From Gnetum montanum (Eukaryota > Streptophyta > Gnetopsida > Gnetales > Gnetaceae): DNA of 64,000 nucleotides. The position numbers and the translations under genes were made by a program. Position 1 is the first letter of the stretch, and each line of letters begins with the position of its first letter. The stretch is taken from NCBI GenBank assembly GCA_015680685.1, contig MNCI01018376.1:1-64000 (forward strand), in the 5' to 3' direction. Below, in pieces: positions 1-11,852 of this stretch. The notes beneath the pieces were generated by a model. It was not told the DNA's origin, did no database searches, and worked only from the letters and a program-made list of their open reading frames with translations.

Positions 1-2335
1 TGAAAGGGGTTTGAGGATATGTTGGGGTAGGTGTGTTTTCTAAAGACCTGCGAATCACAAAAGGTTTTCGAGGAATGTCTTGTCTGTCTTCCACATGGAT
101 AGTATTAATCACATATGGTGCATCATTGGTATTGAGAGGATCCTTGTAGAACCCCATGGATTGGTTTTGGGATCTTACGGGATTTACCTCGTCGAAAACT
201 ACTTCGCCCCTATCAATCATGCGTTGTATATCCTGTTTCAACGTAAAGCAATAATCAGTCCCATGACCACACCATTGGTGATATTCACAAAACCTATCCA
301 ACCTAAAGCCTTTTGGAATGGGAGGTTCGTTGGCTATTGCTAAGGTTAGATTTTTGGCCAATTCGTAAAATCGATCGTGTGTTTGAGAGGCCGCAGAAGG
401 TATTTGTTTGTGTTGAATTAGCCCGGCCTCTAGAAGTTGATCAAGCAATTGTGAAGGCTTCATGGGAAATGGTGTGTATTGAGTGGGGTATTTTCTCTTG
501 AAGGTACGGGTATGACCTGTGTTGTTTTTTCTATTTAAAGAATTTTCGGGTGTAGGAGTGGGTGTGATTCTTTCATAGCTATTTGGGACAGCGGGTTGTT
601 TTCCTTTTTGTCCTAGATGACTAGGTCGGGTTGTTTTGGCCACTGCTGCTATCGTTGTTTTGGATTTATCTTTCCTTGTGTGTTGGCTCCTAAAGGTTGA
701 GTAGGCTGGGTCATTACTTGTTTGTGTAGCTTCTTCTATGTCTTTAATTTGTACAAATGCCTGACTCAAGGTACGGGTTTTTAAGTAGTAAATCTTCGAT
801 TTAATAAAGTCATTTGCAGCTACCTTAAGGATGGTAAGTTGATATGTTTTAGGAATAGGCTCGTGAAGTTCATTCAGGGCTGCACTCCATCTTTGGATAA
901 ATTTCTATGTTGGCTCTAAAGGTGCTTATTTAATTTGAATCAAGTTATCTAACGTGGCTTCAGGCTTCAGATTGTATTTGAAATAGGTGACAAACTGGTG
1001 TAACAAATCTTCCAGAGAAGATATGGAGCTATGGGGTAAGGCTTGGTACCATTCTAAGGCTTTTCCAGTTAGGGACATAGCAAACACATGTAGAATTACA
1101 TGGGACCATGCCTGAAGAAAAAGAATTTCAGTTCGAAATGTCACTAGGTGGGCATTTGGATCTCCCTCTCCATTGTACTTGGTCAACTGAGGTAACGAGA
1201 CTTCCTTTGGCAAGGTTAAGGGTGGGACTAAGGGGTTAATTGGGTCATTTTGATAGAAATCTAGCACCTTGACTTCTTAATTGTTCAAAGTTTTAAGGCA
1301 TTTTAATTCTTCTGCCAATGAGGGCATCATCTTTTGTGTGTCTGCCCATTCTTGGGCGGTAGGCAGACCAGCAGTTTGGGTTAATGGTAATTGATAATGG
1401 CTCGATTGTGGCATCACTTCTGGAAAGAGAGGTTGTTGAAAAATTGTTTGTTGTGGCGGGACAACATTCGGGGCTAAGATCATGGGATGTGGTACACTGT
1501 AGTGAGTAGACGGGTTTTGCTAAGAAGCTGGTGGGACCCACTATCCAGTCACCAGTTGTGAAGTGATCGTTGGTGCTTGTTGGATTTGCACTTTAGGTAT
1601 GTAATGGATGGACGTGGAAGTGGGTATGACCGATGGCATTCCAATCACTTGAGGTTGAAAAGTCATTCCTGCATTAGTCTAAGGAGGAAGTTGTTGGGAT
1701 TGTGTTTGCAATGGTATGATGGAAGTAGATGCGTTAGTTTGAACGTTGGACTTGGAGAAGATGGGAATGGGAATGGCTACTTATCGTAAGGAAGTTGGTG
1801 GCAGAAATGTTGTCTCTTCCAGGAAAGCTTGAAATAGTGGGTTTGTATGGGCATGGGGGCTAACAGTATGGTATGAATCCCCATGATCAGATTGGGCTAC
1901 GAAATCATCTTCCTCATCTCCACCTTGAGGCACTATTGGAGGTAACTGTAGGGCTTGACTTCTAGCCATGAGAAGTTGGGATATGAGTCTATGATGGTGT
2001 TCAGAGAGCGGGGTTATGTCAAATGCTGAAGGAATGAATTCGTGACCTCCTTTGTGGATAAGTTCATAGTCTCGTTTTTCTTCCCTTTCTGTACGGTCGA
2101 TAGGTAGGTTGGCTTGAATTTTGACACAGATGAAGTTATACTCTTCGGGTGTAAGAGTCATATAAGTAGGATCCTTGCCCTGTAGCTTGAGTGACTGGCA
2201 TGTAGGGCCTTGGGATTTTACCTGTTCAATGATAGTTATGGATTCTTTGGTAGTCATAGGGTTCAAGGTTTCATCCCCAAAGTCTGAGATCGGTAGTTTT
2301 ACTGGGTTGATTTGGGAGGATTCCATGATGAACAT
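1..2335 (-). pseudogene. gag of Tat-type Ty3/gypsy element A (left copy, runs off the window)
   Basis: Retrotransposon capsid protein gene, read leftward. The start was chosen at 2335, just downstream of the leader repeats. The N-terminal part (2335-1781) is open for 184 codons. A Gln/Pro-rich linker follows, then the capsid-like core at 1267-926 with YNGEGDP, GKALEWYQALP and LLHQFVTYF motifs typical of plant gag. Near 270-200 a cysteine/histidine cluster (CEYH, WCGHGTDYC) followed by LKQDIQRMIDRG matches the region before the protease in Tat-lineage gag. Several in-frame stops interrupt it. The right copy of the family (16301-18671) is homologous but lacks about 1.27 kb of this gene. The protease and pol of this copy lie outside the window to the left. 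Confidence 0.85.
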
Positions 2336-2396
2336 GAGTAGACTGGACTAGATGAGTTGGAGTACAAGCAACCGCAGGGTGACCGGCGTGACACAA

Positions 2397-2560
2397 GCTT
2401 AGCGTGACCAACAAGGAGCAAGCTTAGGGAGCAAGCTTAGCATGACCAATAGGGAGAAAGCTCAGCATGACCAATAGGGAGCAAGCCCAACATGACCAAC
2501 ATGGAGCAAGCCTAGTGTGACCAATAGGGAGCAAGCTCAGCGTGACCAATAGGGACAGGA
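2397..2560. repeat. leader tandem repeat, about 25-bp units containing AGCGTGACC
   Basis: About seven degenerate units lie between gag and the primer binding site. Each contains a form of AGCGTGACC followed by AA(C/T)A(G/A)GGAGCAAG. The equivalent place in the right copy (18738-18865) has about five units, so copy number changes between copies. Confidence 0.8.
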
Positions 2561-2633
2561 GACTCATAGGGATAAGATGAAAACATTTTGATAGGTAGTG
2601 TGATCGACGTTTTAACAAACAATAAGCAAGTTG

Positions 2634-2651
2634 GCCCTCCTTCTAGTGCCA
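2634..2651 (-). promoter_or_regulatory. primer binding site (PBS), element A left copy
   Basis: On the minus strand the motif TGGCACTAGAAGGAGGGC lies 6 nt after the LTR end. Its CCA-complementary start and position identify it as the site where a tRNA primes minus-strand DNA synthesis. The right copy reads nearly the same, with an altered first triplet. I do not assign the tRNA. Confidence 0.65.
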
Positions 2652-2657
2652 ATTTAC

Positions 2658-4344
2658 TGTATTGACCTAAATCATCGATGTAAGGCTGGAAGAAAATAGA
2701 CACTGAAAGATTGTCGGGCAGGCACAGCTGACCCTACCTTTGCTTGAGGGTAAGTTGGAAAAGGAACGAAGGCAGAGTGCCTTGGATGGTTTGCACACAA
2801 ATCAAATAAGGACTTCCTCGAGTGTAAACTATGGCTTACGCTGGGATTATCGTAACTGATGTCTTAAAACGTGAACAATGCATAAGATGTAAACGGGATC
2901 GTAAGCAGAATATATGCAGAACGTAAACTAAATATAGTAAGCAAACGAAACGTAAATTGAATGTAGAGTACAGAGTAAACAAAATGTAAACTAAATATAA
3001 AATAGAGAAACAGAAATAATATTTGGTTGGAAAAATGAACGGAACTGTATTGCTTAGAAAAGATGTGCATTGGTCAAAGCGTAGCTGCATGTAGATGGTA
3101 GGTCGAACGCCTAGCCCCAGGGTGATGTGATGCAATGATGTAATGATGTGACGTGATAGATGTGAGAAGTACTTAGATGCCAGGAGTAAGTGTGCCGAGC
3201 ACTCAAGGATTGCTAGTTTTGTATGTTCTCAGAATTGCCAATGTCTCCACTTGCCAACCTTGGTTCATGTGAATTGACAAGGTATTTATAGGGTTGGACG
3301 GGGCTCGGGTGCATGTTAAATACCCATGGTTGAGATTTAACAAGAAAACGAATCAAGTGACACATGCCCAATGGACAGTTGTGCTCAGGTTGGATGCGTG
3401 TTGGCGAGAGTTGGCTGTATGTCAGTAGGCTATGTTCTTGACCAGATACATTGCATTTTACAACTCATGGGTTACTCAAGCCCATGAAAGTACATTTAAT
3501 TTAGACCGTGAGGGCCTAACATGCCCAAAAATGGGGATTTACAATGAAATGTACAACAAGAGAAATTTGACCTGGCTCGCTTTACCATGGATTGAGTGTT
3601 GTTGGGGCTCGAGATGTTGATTTGAGGCTATTTGAGGCATCTTTGTTTGACCAGGGCTTCCAACGTGAGTTGATGTGCCTTCAGAGTTGAGTTGAGCTTT
3701 AGTGTAGGTTGATTTGAGGTCACGCTGCATTCACGCCTAGCATGACCTCTAGTGTGTGTCTAGTGTCGTCCAGCGTCCAGCATGCCCAGCATTTAGCATG
3801 TGGATGCTGCACTCACGCCCAGCGTGACCTCTAGCGTGAGTGAGAAAAACTTGATCATTTTTTGAATTTTGAAACCTAGATTTGCTGCCTAAATGTGTTT
3901 AACTTTGGAATCTAGAATTTGAGCTTGGATTTGAGTGGTTTTGAGTAGGTCACGTTGGCTATTTTGGGTAGGTCACGCTGTGGTCATGCTACAGCGTGAC
4001 CATAGCGTAACCTCCAGCATCACCTGCAAACACTTGTGAAAACTTGCAATTTTTGACTTAAAATCTGGAGATTTTGGAAGCTGAGGTCTGAGGTTGTAGA
4101 TGCTGAGCCTGAGGATGACCTGTACATTCGAAATCAAGTCATTCTGAGTTGGTTTGGAGGTTGTTTGAAGTTGTGAAAGTTGGTCACGCTGGAGGTCATG
4201 CTGTAGCGTGACCACAGTGTCCAACGTGTGTGAGTTCCAAGTCAGCGTGAGTGCCATGCCTTAGCCAAATTTTGTCTCCAAAACTTTGAAATGGCTTGAG
4301 TTTTTTCCATTTCAAAGTGCTAGGCCAAAATTAGTGGTGTTTCA
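2658..4344 (-). mobile_element. LTR of element A, shared by two internal regions
   Basis: This 1687-bp LTR is bounded by TG...CA (minus strand begins TGAAACACC and ends CAGTACA or similar). It is closely similar along its length to 18965-20630. A TATA box (TATAAATACC, minus strand) lies at 3281-3291. Its left side abuts a PBS, so it is the 5' LTR of the left copy. Its right side abuts a polypurine tract (4345-4358), so it is also the 3' LTR of the right copy. The upstream part of the LTR (about 3720-4225) is rich in AGCGTGACC and its reverse complement. The exact left edge could move by a few bases. Confidence 0.8.
3971..4001. repeat. perfect inverted repeat in the LTR promoter region
   Basis: GGTCACGCTGT and ACAGCGTGACC form an 11-bp perfect stem around a 9-nt spacer. 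A second, 9-bp version lies at 4182-4213 and a matching one lies in the other LTR near 20490-20520. The arms are the same AGCGTGACC motif that recurs across the element. Confidence 0.8.
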
Positions 4345-4358
4345 TTGGCCCCTCTTTG
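4345..4358 (-). promoter_or_regulatory. polypurine tract (PPT), element A right copy
   Basis: On the minus strand CAAAGAGGGGCCAA sits directly before the LTR start TGAAACACC. This is the expected priming site for plus-strand DNA synthesis and shows that this LTR closes the element to its right. Confidence 0.75.
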
Positions 4359-5658
4359 TTCACGTCTAGAGGAATCCACCTGAGAGGCGTCGACAAAGAA
4401 GTGCAAAACATCATGAACAAACAAGTACCAAACATTATCCATTGGCCCTTGGCTAGATTTCATCGCTTGGTTTCCAAAAGTACATGGGATTGAGGGAATG
4501 TGGTTCAAGATGCAAGGGATTGGTTGTAACTGGGGAAGTCAAAAGTTGATCAATGCTTATGATCACTGCTGGGATTGGGGAGAGGAATGCTCTCACGTGA
4601 ATGAGCTCTGTCTCTGGTCCTTGTCAATAGACTTGGAGCCAAGAAATAGGAGGTGTGTTCTTTGGAGAAATGAGACTCATAAAGAGTGTTTATGGGACAC
4701 GTTGAAAACAACCAAAGCCACGCGATGATGTGCAACATGGTCTCTTTAAGACATAAGTGTAGTTGTTTTTTTAAGATAATTGCCTTCTCACCTGGGGCTT
4801 GTATGAGAATAGCTAATGATCTTTTGTTTATGGTGTCAACGAGGTCATGAAGACATTTTCCATGCATTTTTCTCTTTGACCTTTTTGTTATTTTTTCTTT
4901 TGTTTTTTTGAAAGAGCTTGCTTTTTTGTGTCATGCATCGTATACTATGTTTTGCGTTGCAACTGCTTAGAGAGTCACGGTGTGCAACAATGTATCAAGA
5001 GTTTTGAGATGAGTAGGATGTATCAATGGGATGTAACTGACTAGGCTAAGGGGAGCACATTGGGAAATAGGGGATGTATCAGGAGTCGGGAATGTACAAT
5101 GTACTTATGCACAGATTGATTAATCCAGTTACGTGCATAAAGAAGAATGTGATACCTTGTCGTCACGATGAAGTGCATCTATGCATGAACGCCTCAGGAG
5201 TGTTACCCTGCAAACAAAACTCCAAGAAGACAAGAAGAACGTAAATGAAATGGTCAGCTAAGCACTTTAAACAAGGAGATGGAGTCACCACATGCAATTT
5301 TTAAAGCAAACATAATCATCAATAGCATTAGCTTCATTAGGGTCCATGGGACAAATCATGCAGCAAGTCTTTGTGGAAAATGAATAGCCAATTGTAGCAA
5401 CACATATTTTCAAGTTTTTGCCTGGTCGTTGATGATGTTTCTAGTTTATAGTCTTAGCAAAATGTTGCGAGTTAGTTTCACATCGTAACCCCTTGGACGG
5501 CTCCAGGTTAGTGTTGTGGCAGACAATGCATTGCTAGTTTATAGTCATAGCGGACTGTGAAGAGGCAAACTAGTTTATAGTCTTAGTGGACTCTAGGTGC
5601 TAGTTTTATGTCATGGCGGAAAGATGTAGTAGTTTATTGTCATACTAGACAGAGCTCT
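4359..5658. other. 3' untranslated region of element A, no gene seen
   Basis: This is non-coding sequence between the end of integrase plus its tandem array and the PPT. Short ORFs here show no family features. Degenerate 'agttt-a-gtcat' units begin around 5400 and lead into the array at 5659. Confidence 0.6.
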
Positions 5659-5998
5659 GTGGTATCAGTTTTAAGTCATGATGCTAAGACTACTCTATGG
5701 TATCGATTTTAAGTCATGATGCCAGGACTGCTTTGTGGTATCAGTTTTAAGTCATGATGCCAGAACCACTCTGTGGTATCAATTTTAAGTCATGATGCCA
5801 GGACTACTCTGTGGTATTAGTTTTAAGTCATGATGCCAAGACTACTCTGTGGTATCAGTTTTAAGTCATGATGCCAGGACTGCTCTGTGGTATCAGTTTT
5901 AAGTCATGATGCTAGGACTACTATGTGGTATCAGTTTTAAGTCATGATACTGGGACTACTCTGTGGTATCAGTTTTAAGTCATGATGCCAGGACTATG
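5659..5998. repeat. satellite-like tandem array, 38-bp unit, about 9 copies
   Basis: The unit core is GGTATCAGTTTTAAGTCATG followed by ATGCCAGGACTACTCT. Successive starts at 5659 and 5697 give the 38-bp period. Copies differ by a few substitutions. The array directly follows the end of integrase in the element's sense. Tat-lineage 3' regions are known to carry such arrays and to seed satellites. Confidence 0.9.
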
Positions 5999-7810
5999 AC
6001 GTACCTTAAGTTTGTTAGACATAGTACCATTTCAAGTACAAGTGGTTTGTAGGATTGGCGAACTCATTTCTGTCCATGTTAGCAAGTTTGAATGCTCCAT
6101 TATTGTATGCCTTAGTAACCAAGTAAGGCCCTTCCTAGTTAGCTAAGAATTTATTTGGATGTTCACGGGAGGCCTTAAGGACTAGATCTCCTTCTTTGAT
6201 CGGCGTTTATGGAGATCATGCTTGTGCCTTTGCCTCTGTTGTTTTTGGTACCATTCGATTTGATCAAGTGTTTGCACACATTTCTCCTCTATCGAGTCAA
6301 GGTTAGTGATGCGTAATTCATTTTTTTAACTTTCATCGAGGAGGCCAGAGAGAGCTATCCACAATGAGGGAACCTGCAATTCTAAAGGTAAAATAGCTTC
6401 AAATCCATACACAAGACTATATGGAGTTTTACCTATGGATGTTCGATGTGTTGTTTTGTAAGCCCACAATGCGTAGACTAATTGTTCATGCCATCATTTC
6501 TTACTCTGATTTAGCATCTTTTTGAGCACCATGATGATAGTTTTGTTTGTAGCCTCCGCTTGACCATTGCTCTAGGGATAGTAAGGTGATGAAAATGCAT
6601 GTTTAATACCCAAACTTTCACAGAAGCTTTTAGTATTTACAGTGCTGAATTGTGGCCCATTGTCGATAACAATGGTCATTGGAATACCAAAACAAGTTAC
6701 GATATTTTCTATTATAAAAGTGCAAATGTGTTTTGAGGTGGTCTTCCTAAGGGGAATAGCTTCTACCCATTTTGTGAAATATTTGGTTGTAGTGATAATA
6801 AAACTATGCCCTACTAAAGATGATGGTGTTATCGGTCCAATTAAATCTAGACCCCATTTTTGGAATGGCCATGTGATTTGTGCTGTATGCAATTCGTTAG
6901 GTGGCACGTGTATTAGATTTCTATGCTTTTGGCAAATATCACACGTTCTTACCTTGGAGATGCAATCATACTCCATATGTGGCCAGTAATAGCCTAAGCG
7001 CCTAATCTTTGTTGCCATTGCTTTAGGTGCTATATGCCCTCCACAAAGTCCTTCGTGGACTTGTTCTACGATCTTTTGATTGTCAATGCTACCAATGCAC
7101 ATTAGCAAAATACTCTCATATGATTTATGACACAAGGTGTCTCCTATTAATGCGTATTGGTGAGAACATTTTCGTATGACGTCTTTTTGAGCATTTGTCA
7201 AGTGTTGTGGAGGTTCGCCTTTTAGAAGGTACTCTTTTATGTCATCATACCATTCTATTACATGTGTTGTACTAACAGATGCTACAAGAATTTCATCACG
7301 CATATTAATTATAGGTTCAACGCAACTTATTATAGAGCTTGGCAATGCATGGAACATTTTGGGTATCATGTTTAAGGTTAGTGTGGCAAGTGCATCAGCA
7401 ACGATGTTTTCGCTTCTAGGGACGTGTTGTATATCGACTTCTTCTAGTTGCCTCATCAAAAGTTTGGTCAAATCACAATACGGTTGTAAGTGGAGAGCTT
7501 TGCATGTGTATACCTTAGTGAATTGATTAATGACTAATTGTGAATCACCTAGAACTACAAGGCGTGAGATTCTCGAAGTTAACACTGCTTGAAGGCCTTG
7601 AAGAAGAGCTTCGTATTCTGCAACATTATTGGTGCAAGGAAAGGTTAAGCGATAGGAAAAGGGTTGGACTTCTCCAGATGGGTATGTCAAAATGGCCGTG
7701 ACACTTCCTCCTTAAGAGGTTGAGGCTCCATCGAAGTAGAGGATTTCCTTATAGCTATAAGGTACGGTGTCTACACTATTGACATTCTCATCAGGGAATT
7801 TGGGGTTTAT
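5985..7810 (-). pseudogene. pol, second (archaeal-type) RNase H and integrase of element A right copy
   Basis: In reading order, an RNase H-like domain begins near 7720 (YFDGAST, then CTNNVAEYEALLQGL and LVVLGDSQLVINQ, with ENIVADALATL). It is separate from the RNase H that follows RT, and this doubled RNase H marks the Tat lineage. Integrase follows: zinc-binding part with HEGLCGGHIA and CDICQKH near 7060-6930, then the core with WGLDLIGPI, VIDNGPQF and the SNGQAEATN region near 6560. The C-terminal part ends about 5985. A stop replaces the Gln before SNGQAE, another stop lies some 25 codons on, and another lies just after YFDGAST, so it is not functional as sequenced. Confidence 0.88.
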
Positions 7811-9500
7811 TGTCGTTTAATCATGCGTCGATGAGACGGTTAGTTGTGTGACTATTTCTTGACCTTTTATGGAAGATTGAGTGACATAGTGCAAGTCAAA
7901 ATCCATGATCATCGCTTTCCACCTAGCTAACCTATTCGACTCGTAGATGTTATTAGTGATGGCACGAAGAACATTATCCTTGAAAATGATGTAAATTTGA
8001 TTATGGAAGAGATAATGCCGCCATTTCTTCAAGGAGAAGATGAGGGCGAAGCATGATTTTTCTACGTCATTGTATCGTTGTTCATAGGAAATTAATGCAT
8101 GGCTTAGGTAATATACAGGGATTTCGGCTCCATCTTGATGTTTTTGACAAAGCATGGTTGCAATGGAGGAATGAGAAGTTGCAAGATAGATGTAGAAAGG
8201 TTTATCACTTCGTGGAGGATAAACAATTGGGAGTTGAACCAACTTTTGTTTTATGTTCTTGAACGCTTCTTGGCATTGTTGAGTCCATTGGAAATGTACA
8301 TTCTTTCGTAATAGATGTTGCATGGGACTCAATTTATCCGTCAGTCTTTCGATAAAGCGTCTGATGAATTGCAGTCTACCTTGGAGGCCACGTAATTCGA
8401 TGAGATTTCTTAGTGGTTGCATATTGGTTATTACTTTAACTTTATCGGGGTCTACCCGTATCCTTGTTTCGGAGACTAGGAAACCAAGCCTTTTTCCTAT
8501 TTTGACGCTAAAAATGCATTGCTTTAGGTTAAGCCTAAGGTCATATTTGAGACAACGTTTGAGCACTAAGTCTAGATCTTTTGCATGTTGTTCAGTTATT
8601 TTAGATTTGACCGCGATGTCATCAACATAATCATTGATCAAATTGAGCATGTAATCACTAAATATGTATGTCATTGCTCGCTAATATGTGGCACCTGCAT
8701 TTTTAAGGTCGAATGACATCATTGTATAACAGAATGTCCCCCAAGGTGTCATAAAAGTTGTCCTAAGTTGATGTTTTGGATTGATTCTTATTTGATTGTA
8801 TCTTGAGAATCCATCCATGAAGGACAATAGTGCATGCCCAGCAGTCGTGTTAATAAGTTGATCAATGCTAGGTAACGGGAAATCATCTTTTATAGTGGCT
8901 ACATTGAGATCACGAAAGTCAATGCATATGCGTATACTACCATTCTTCTTAGGAACTACAACAATGTTTGATACCCAATTGGAATAGTCGATGGCTCAGA
9001 TGAAACCGGCTTAGTAGAGTTTTGTGATTTCAGCGTGGACTACTAACGCTACCTCGGGCCTAACTTTTTGTGCTTTTTGTTTTACTGGTTTAATTTTTCC
9101 ATCAAGAATAATGTTGTGTTGGATGATTCGGGGGTCTAGTCCTGGAATGTTGGTATATGACCATGCGAACGTTTTTATGTTGTCTTTTAACACCTAAGTG
9201 ATGTCACCTACAAGTTGCGGGTCTAGTAGGGCACTTAATTTCAAGGTTCTAGCTTCGTCATTGACTGCGGTGATGAGGATTTCAACTAGAGGATCTTCAG
9301 TGATATTTTTGGCTTCTAGATCTAGAGTTTTAGCTACATTTTTAGGCCAGTCTGATGTTTCTTGAGTGGAGGCTATCAAATCGGTATAGGTGGATGGAAT
9401 TAGATCCAAGGATTCTGGTTGATTACTCTTTCTACATCTCCGTATGGTCCACTGAGAGACAATTTTGAGAGGATGTTGTTGGTAGCCATGGTGTTCACTC
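7811..9500 (-). pseudogene. pol, reverse transcriptase and RNase H of element A right copy
   Basis: The exon begins at 9500, just after a splice acceptor, with ATG in MATNN at 9489. A one-base frameshift follows near 9415-9425. RT shows GLDPRIIQHNI near 9140, then FRDLNVATIKDDFPLP, FMDGFSRYNQI and the catalytic NDYVDD at about 8630. The RNase H following RT ends near 7817 and includes YYLSHALISYEQRYN and FALIFSLKKWRHYL. Several in-frame stops occur in the RT N-terminal half (near 9010, 8995 and 8690). The order RT-RH-aRH-integrase places it in Ty3/gypsy, Tat lineage. Confidence 0.9.
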
Positions 9501-11852
9501 CTGCCAATTAAAATGGGAGCGAAGTAAGAGACAGTCCTTCAGTAGGAGAGTTACAAAGTGTAAATGAACATATGATAATTAAATGGTGCACTGACAAAAT
9601 TAGGAGACGTGGTGGAAGTCATGGCAGTTTAAGGCCATACCAAGCCACATGGTAGTTTAAGGCCATACCAGGCCACATGTTGACTTGCCATTTGAATTGA
9701 GTGTATGCACTATTTTTTAATTTTAAAATTTTTTGACTTTTAAACTCTATATTTAAATTTTAAATTTTTGAGTGGACAATAAGGTCGTTGAGATTTTAAA
9801 GTTTTATGAAATTTTATGGAATTTTCAAGTGTTTATATATGTTTATTTATCTTCGTTGATTTTCAGCACTTTCCTCTTTTGTTCATAAGAAATTTTGGGC
9901 CTAGTTTTGGAGGATTGGAATGACAAGGAACTTTGGGCAAGCATAAGGCAAAGATAGCTTGGACAACAACATGTAGTTAAAATGAGAATATGAATTAAAA
10001 TAAAAAGGTTAAAAAATTAAATAAATAAAATTAAATTATTAGGGAGGGACAGAAAAGAGAATTTTGAAAAAGAAAGCCTCATTTTGGTCATTGTGAATTG
10101 CTGGTGATTGGGAGAATAGCATGAGTTCCAGAGTGCAACGTGAGCCAAGGTGTTAGCGTTAGCGTCAACGTGACCATGAAAGACAAGGGTAAGGGGAAGG
10201 CAACTGGGGGCAAGGGAAGGAAGCAGACAGCCCTGGCATTCATGAAGGAGAGTGAAGAGCTCCTCCAATTCCTCCCCCAAGTCAGGATTCCATCATGGAA
10301 GAAGGCCCTACACAAGTAAATTCTTTGCCCCCAAAAATGTTTTAGTATTTTTTTCAAGTAGCATTACCTAGGGTGAGAATTTGTGTTTGAGATTTTTGGC
10401 ATTTTTGGTTTGGGGTGTGAGTGCATAGGTTTTTGGTTTCCTTGGCGTCCTAGTTGCAAAATTTCTAGCTTTCTAGTTGCAGGGTCATGACTGCAACATT
10501 TTTGCTTCTTGAGAGCGGTGTAACTTGGGATATTTTAGGGCAAAGTTACTTGTGAATTTCTCTTAGTTTTGGGGCAGGGAATGAATGACATGACTTTAAA
10601 TTTTTGAGGAAATTTTTTTTTGATTTTAGAGGGCAATGTGACCTATACTTCTTGGGGTTTTTTTGGGGGAAATTTTCTAGTCTCAAAAGGCAGTGTGACT
10701 ACTAAGATGTTAGAAATTTGGGGAAATCAGCATGATTGCAATTTTGAATCTTGTCGTGACTGAAATTTTTAATTTCAGCGTGCTTGTGATTCATGGGTTT
10801 CAGCATGACTGTAGAAGATTTGGTTTTTTTCTTTTTTAGCCCCTGAGCAGCATGATTTTGCAAATTTTGAGTTTTTTTGCCCTGGGACAGTGTGACTGGA
10901 TTTTTGAATTTTTAATCTAGGGCAGCGTTTGACCTATAAATTTTGGGCAAATAGCATGACTTGCAAATCTTCGATTTTGGGAAGCTCAGCGTGCCTACAA
11001 TTTTTAGATTTTGATCCCTTAGCAGCGTGACCATGAAAATCAGTTCTTTTTTTTGCCCTTGGGGCAGCGTGACCTTGATTTTTTGATTTTTTTCTCTAAA
11101 CAGTGTGACCTTGATTTTTCGATTTTTTTCTCTGCGTAGCATGACCTTGATTTTTCTATTTTTTTCTCTATGCAATGTGACCTTGATTTTTTAGTTTCTT
11201 GCCCTGTGTAGCGTGACTTTGATTTCTCAGTTTTCGCCCCCAGGGCAGGGTGATTTTGATTTTGAAATTTTGGGTTTTTCAAGGAGGACATTTTTAGAAC
11301 AAGTAGCAGCTCCTAGCATGAGCTAGAATGTGGGAAAGCCCAACATGACTTAGTTACAGGCCAACTTAGCTTGGTGTAGCTAGCATGAGTGTTGCCTTTG
11401 AGAGGATGTTCAATGATTTCTAAATATCATATTGTTTATATTATTTTTTTCTGGGATTAACTATTTAAATATGGATTTGCTCTGAAACCGATTTTAGTGT
11501 GCCCCAGTAAGCATAAGATTACACTAAATAGATGTTAGTGTCCTTGTCTCATGGGGTGTGATGTTTGTTCATGTGATTTTTTTTTGGTTTTATGTGATGT
11601 TGATCTATTGTTAATTTTTGGATTTTTCACTTACCCAATGTTTTGATTTTGTGCAGGGGATCTAAATCTTCTATCCTCGTTATTGAGCTAGTTGGGGTAC
11701 TTACTTGGTTTGGCCCCCTTGGGCCAGTCACACCTTCCTATGACATGCGAATTGGACCCCATGCAATATGGTTCCGTCCCGGCGCTAGTTTGTTCTTGTC
11801 ATTTATATTGTAAAATTTCAGTGTTGTCATATGGTCTCATCTAAGTGAATAG
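9501..11852. other. left part of the predicted element A intron, AGCGTGACC-rich spacer
   Basis: On the minus strand the right edge of the RT exon is preceded by TTTTAATTGGCAG, a good 3' splice site ending at 9501. Most of the spacer is AT-rich and non-coding. From about 10120 to 11400 many forms of AGCGTGACC appear. The ORFs here are products of the repeats (for example Lys/Arg-Ser peptides at 11040-11291) and I do not believe them to be genes. Confidence 0.6.
11060..11275. repeat. 36-bp tandem units, AGCGTGACCTTGATTTTT type
   Basis: Five to six degenerate units each begin with a form of (A)GCGTGACCTTGAT followed by T-rich sequence and CTCT. The phase of the AGCGTGACC motif is about 36 bp here and about 25 bp in the leader repeats, so the motif and not one unit is what the two share. 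Confidence 0.75.

Noticed and set aside
80-501. Plus-strand ORFs opposite to gag of element A
   Set aside because: They are shadows of the minus-strand gag frame, which has family motifs.
5659-5998. CRISPR-like regular repeat
   Set aside because: There are no unique spacers between units. It is a plain tandem array in plant DNA. The same holds for 15871-16225.
11040-11291. Basic peptide with repeated Glu-Lys-Lys-Ile-Glu-Lys-Ser units, minus strand
   Set aside because: It is the translation of the 36-bp tandem repeat and has no counterpart elsewhere.
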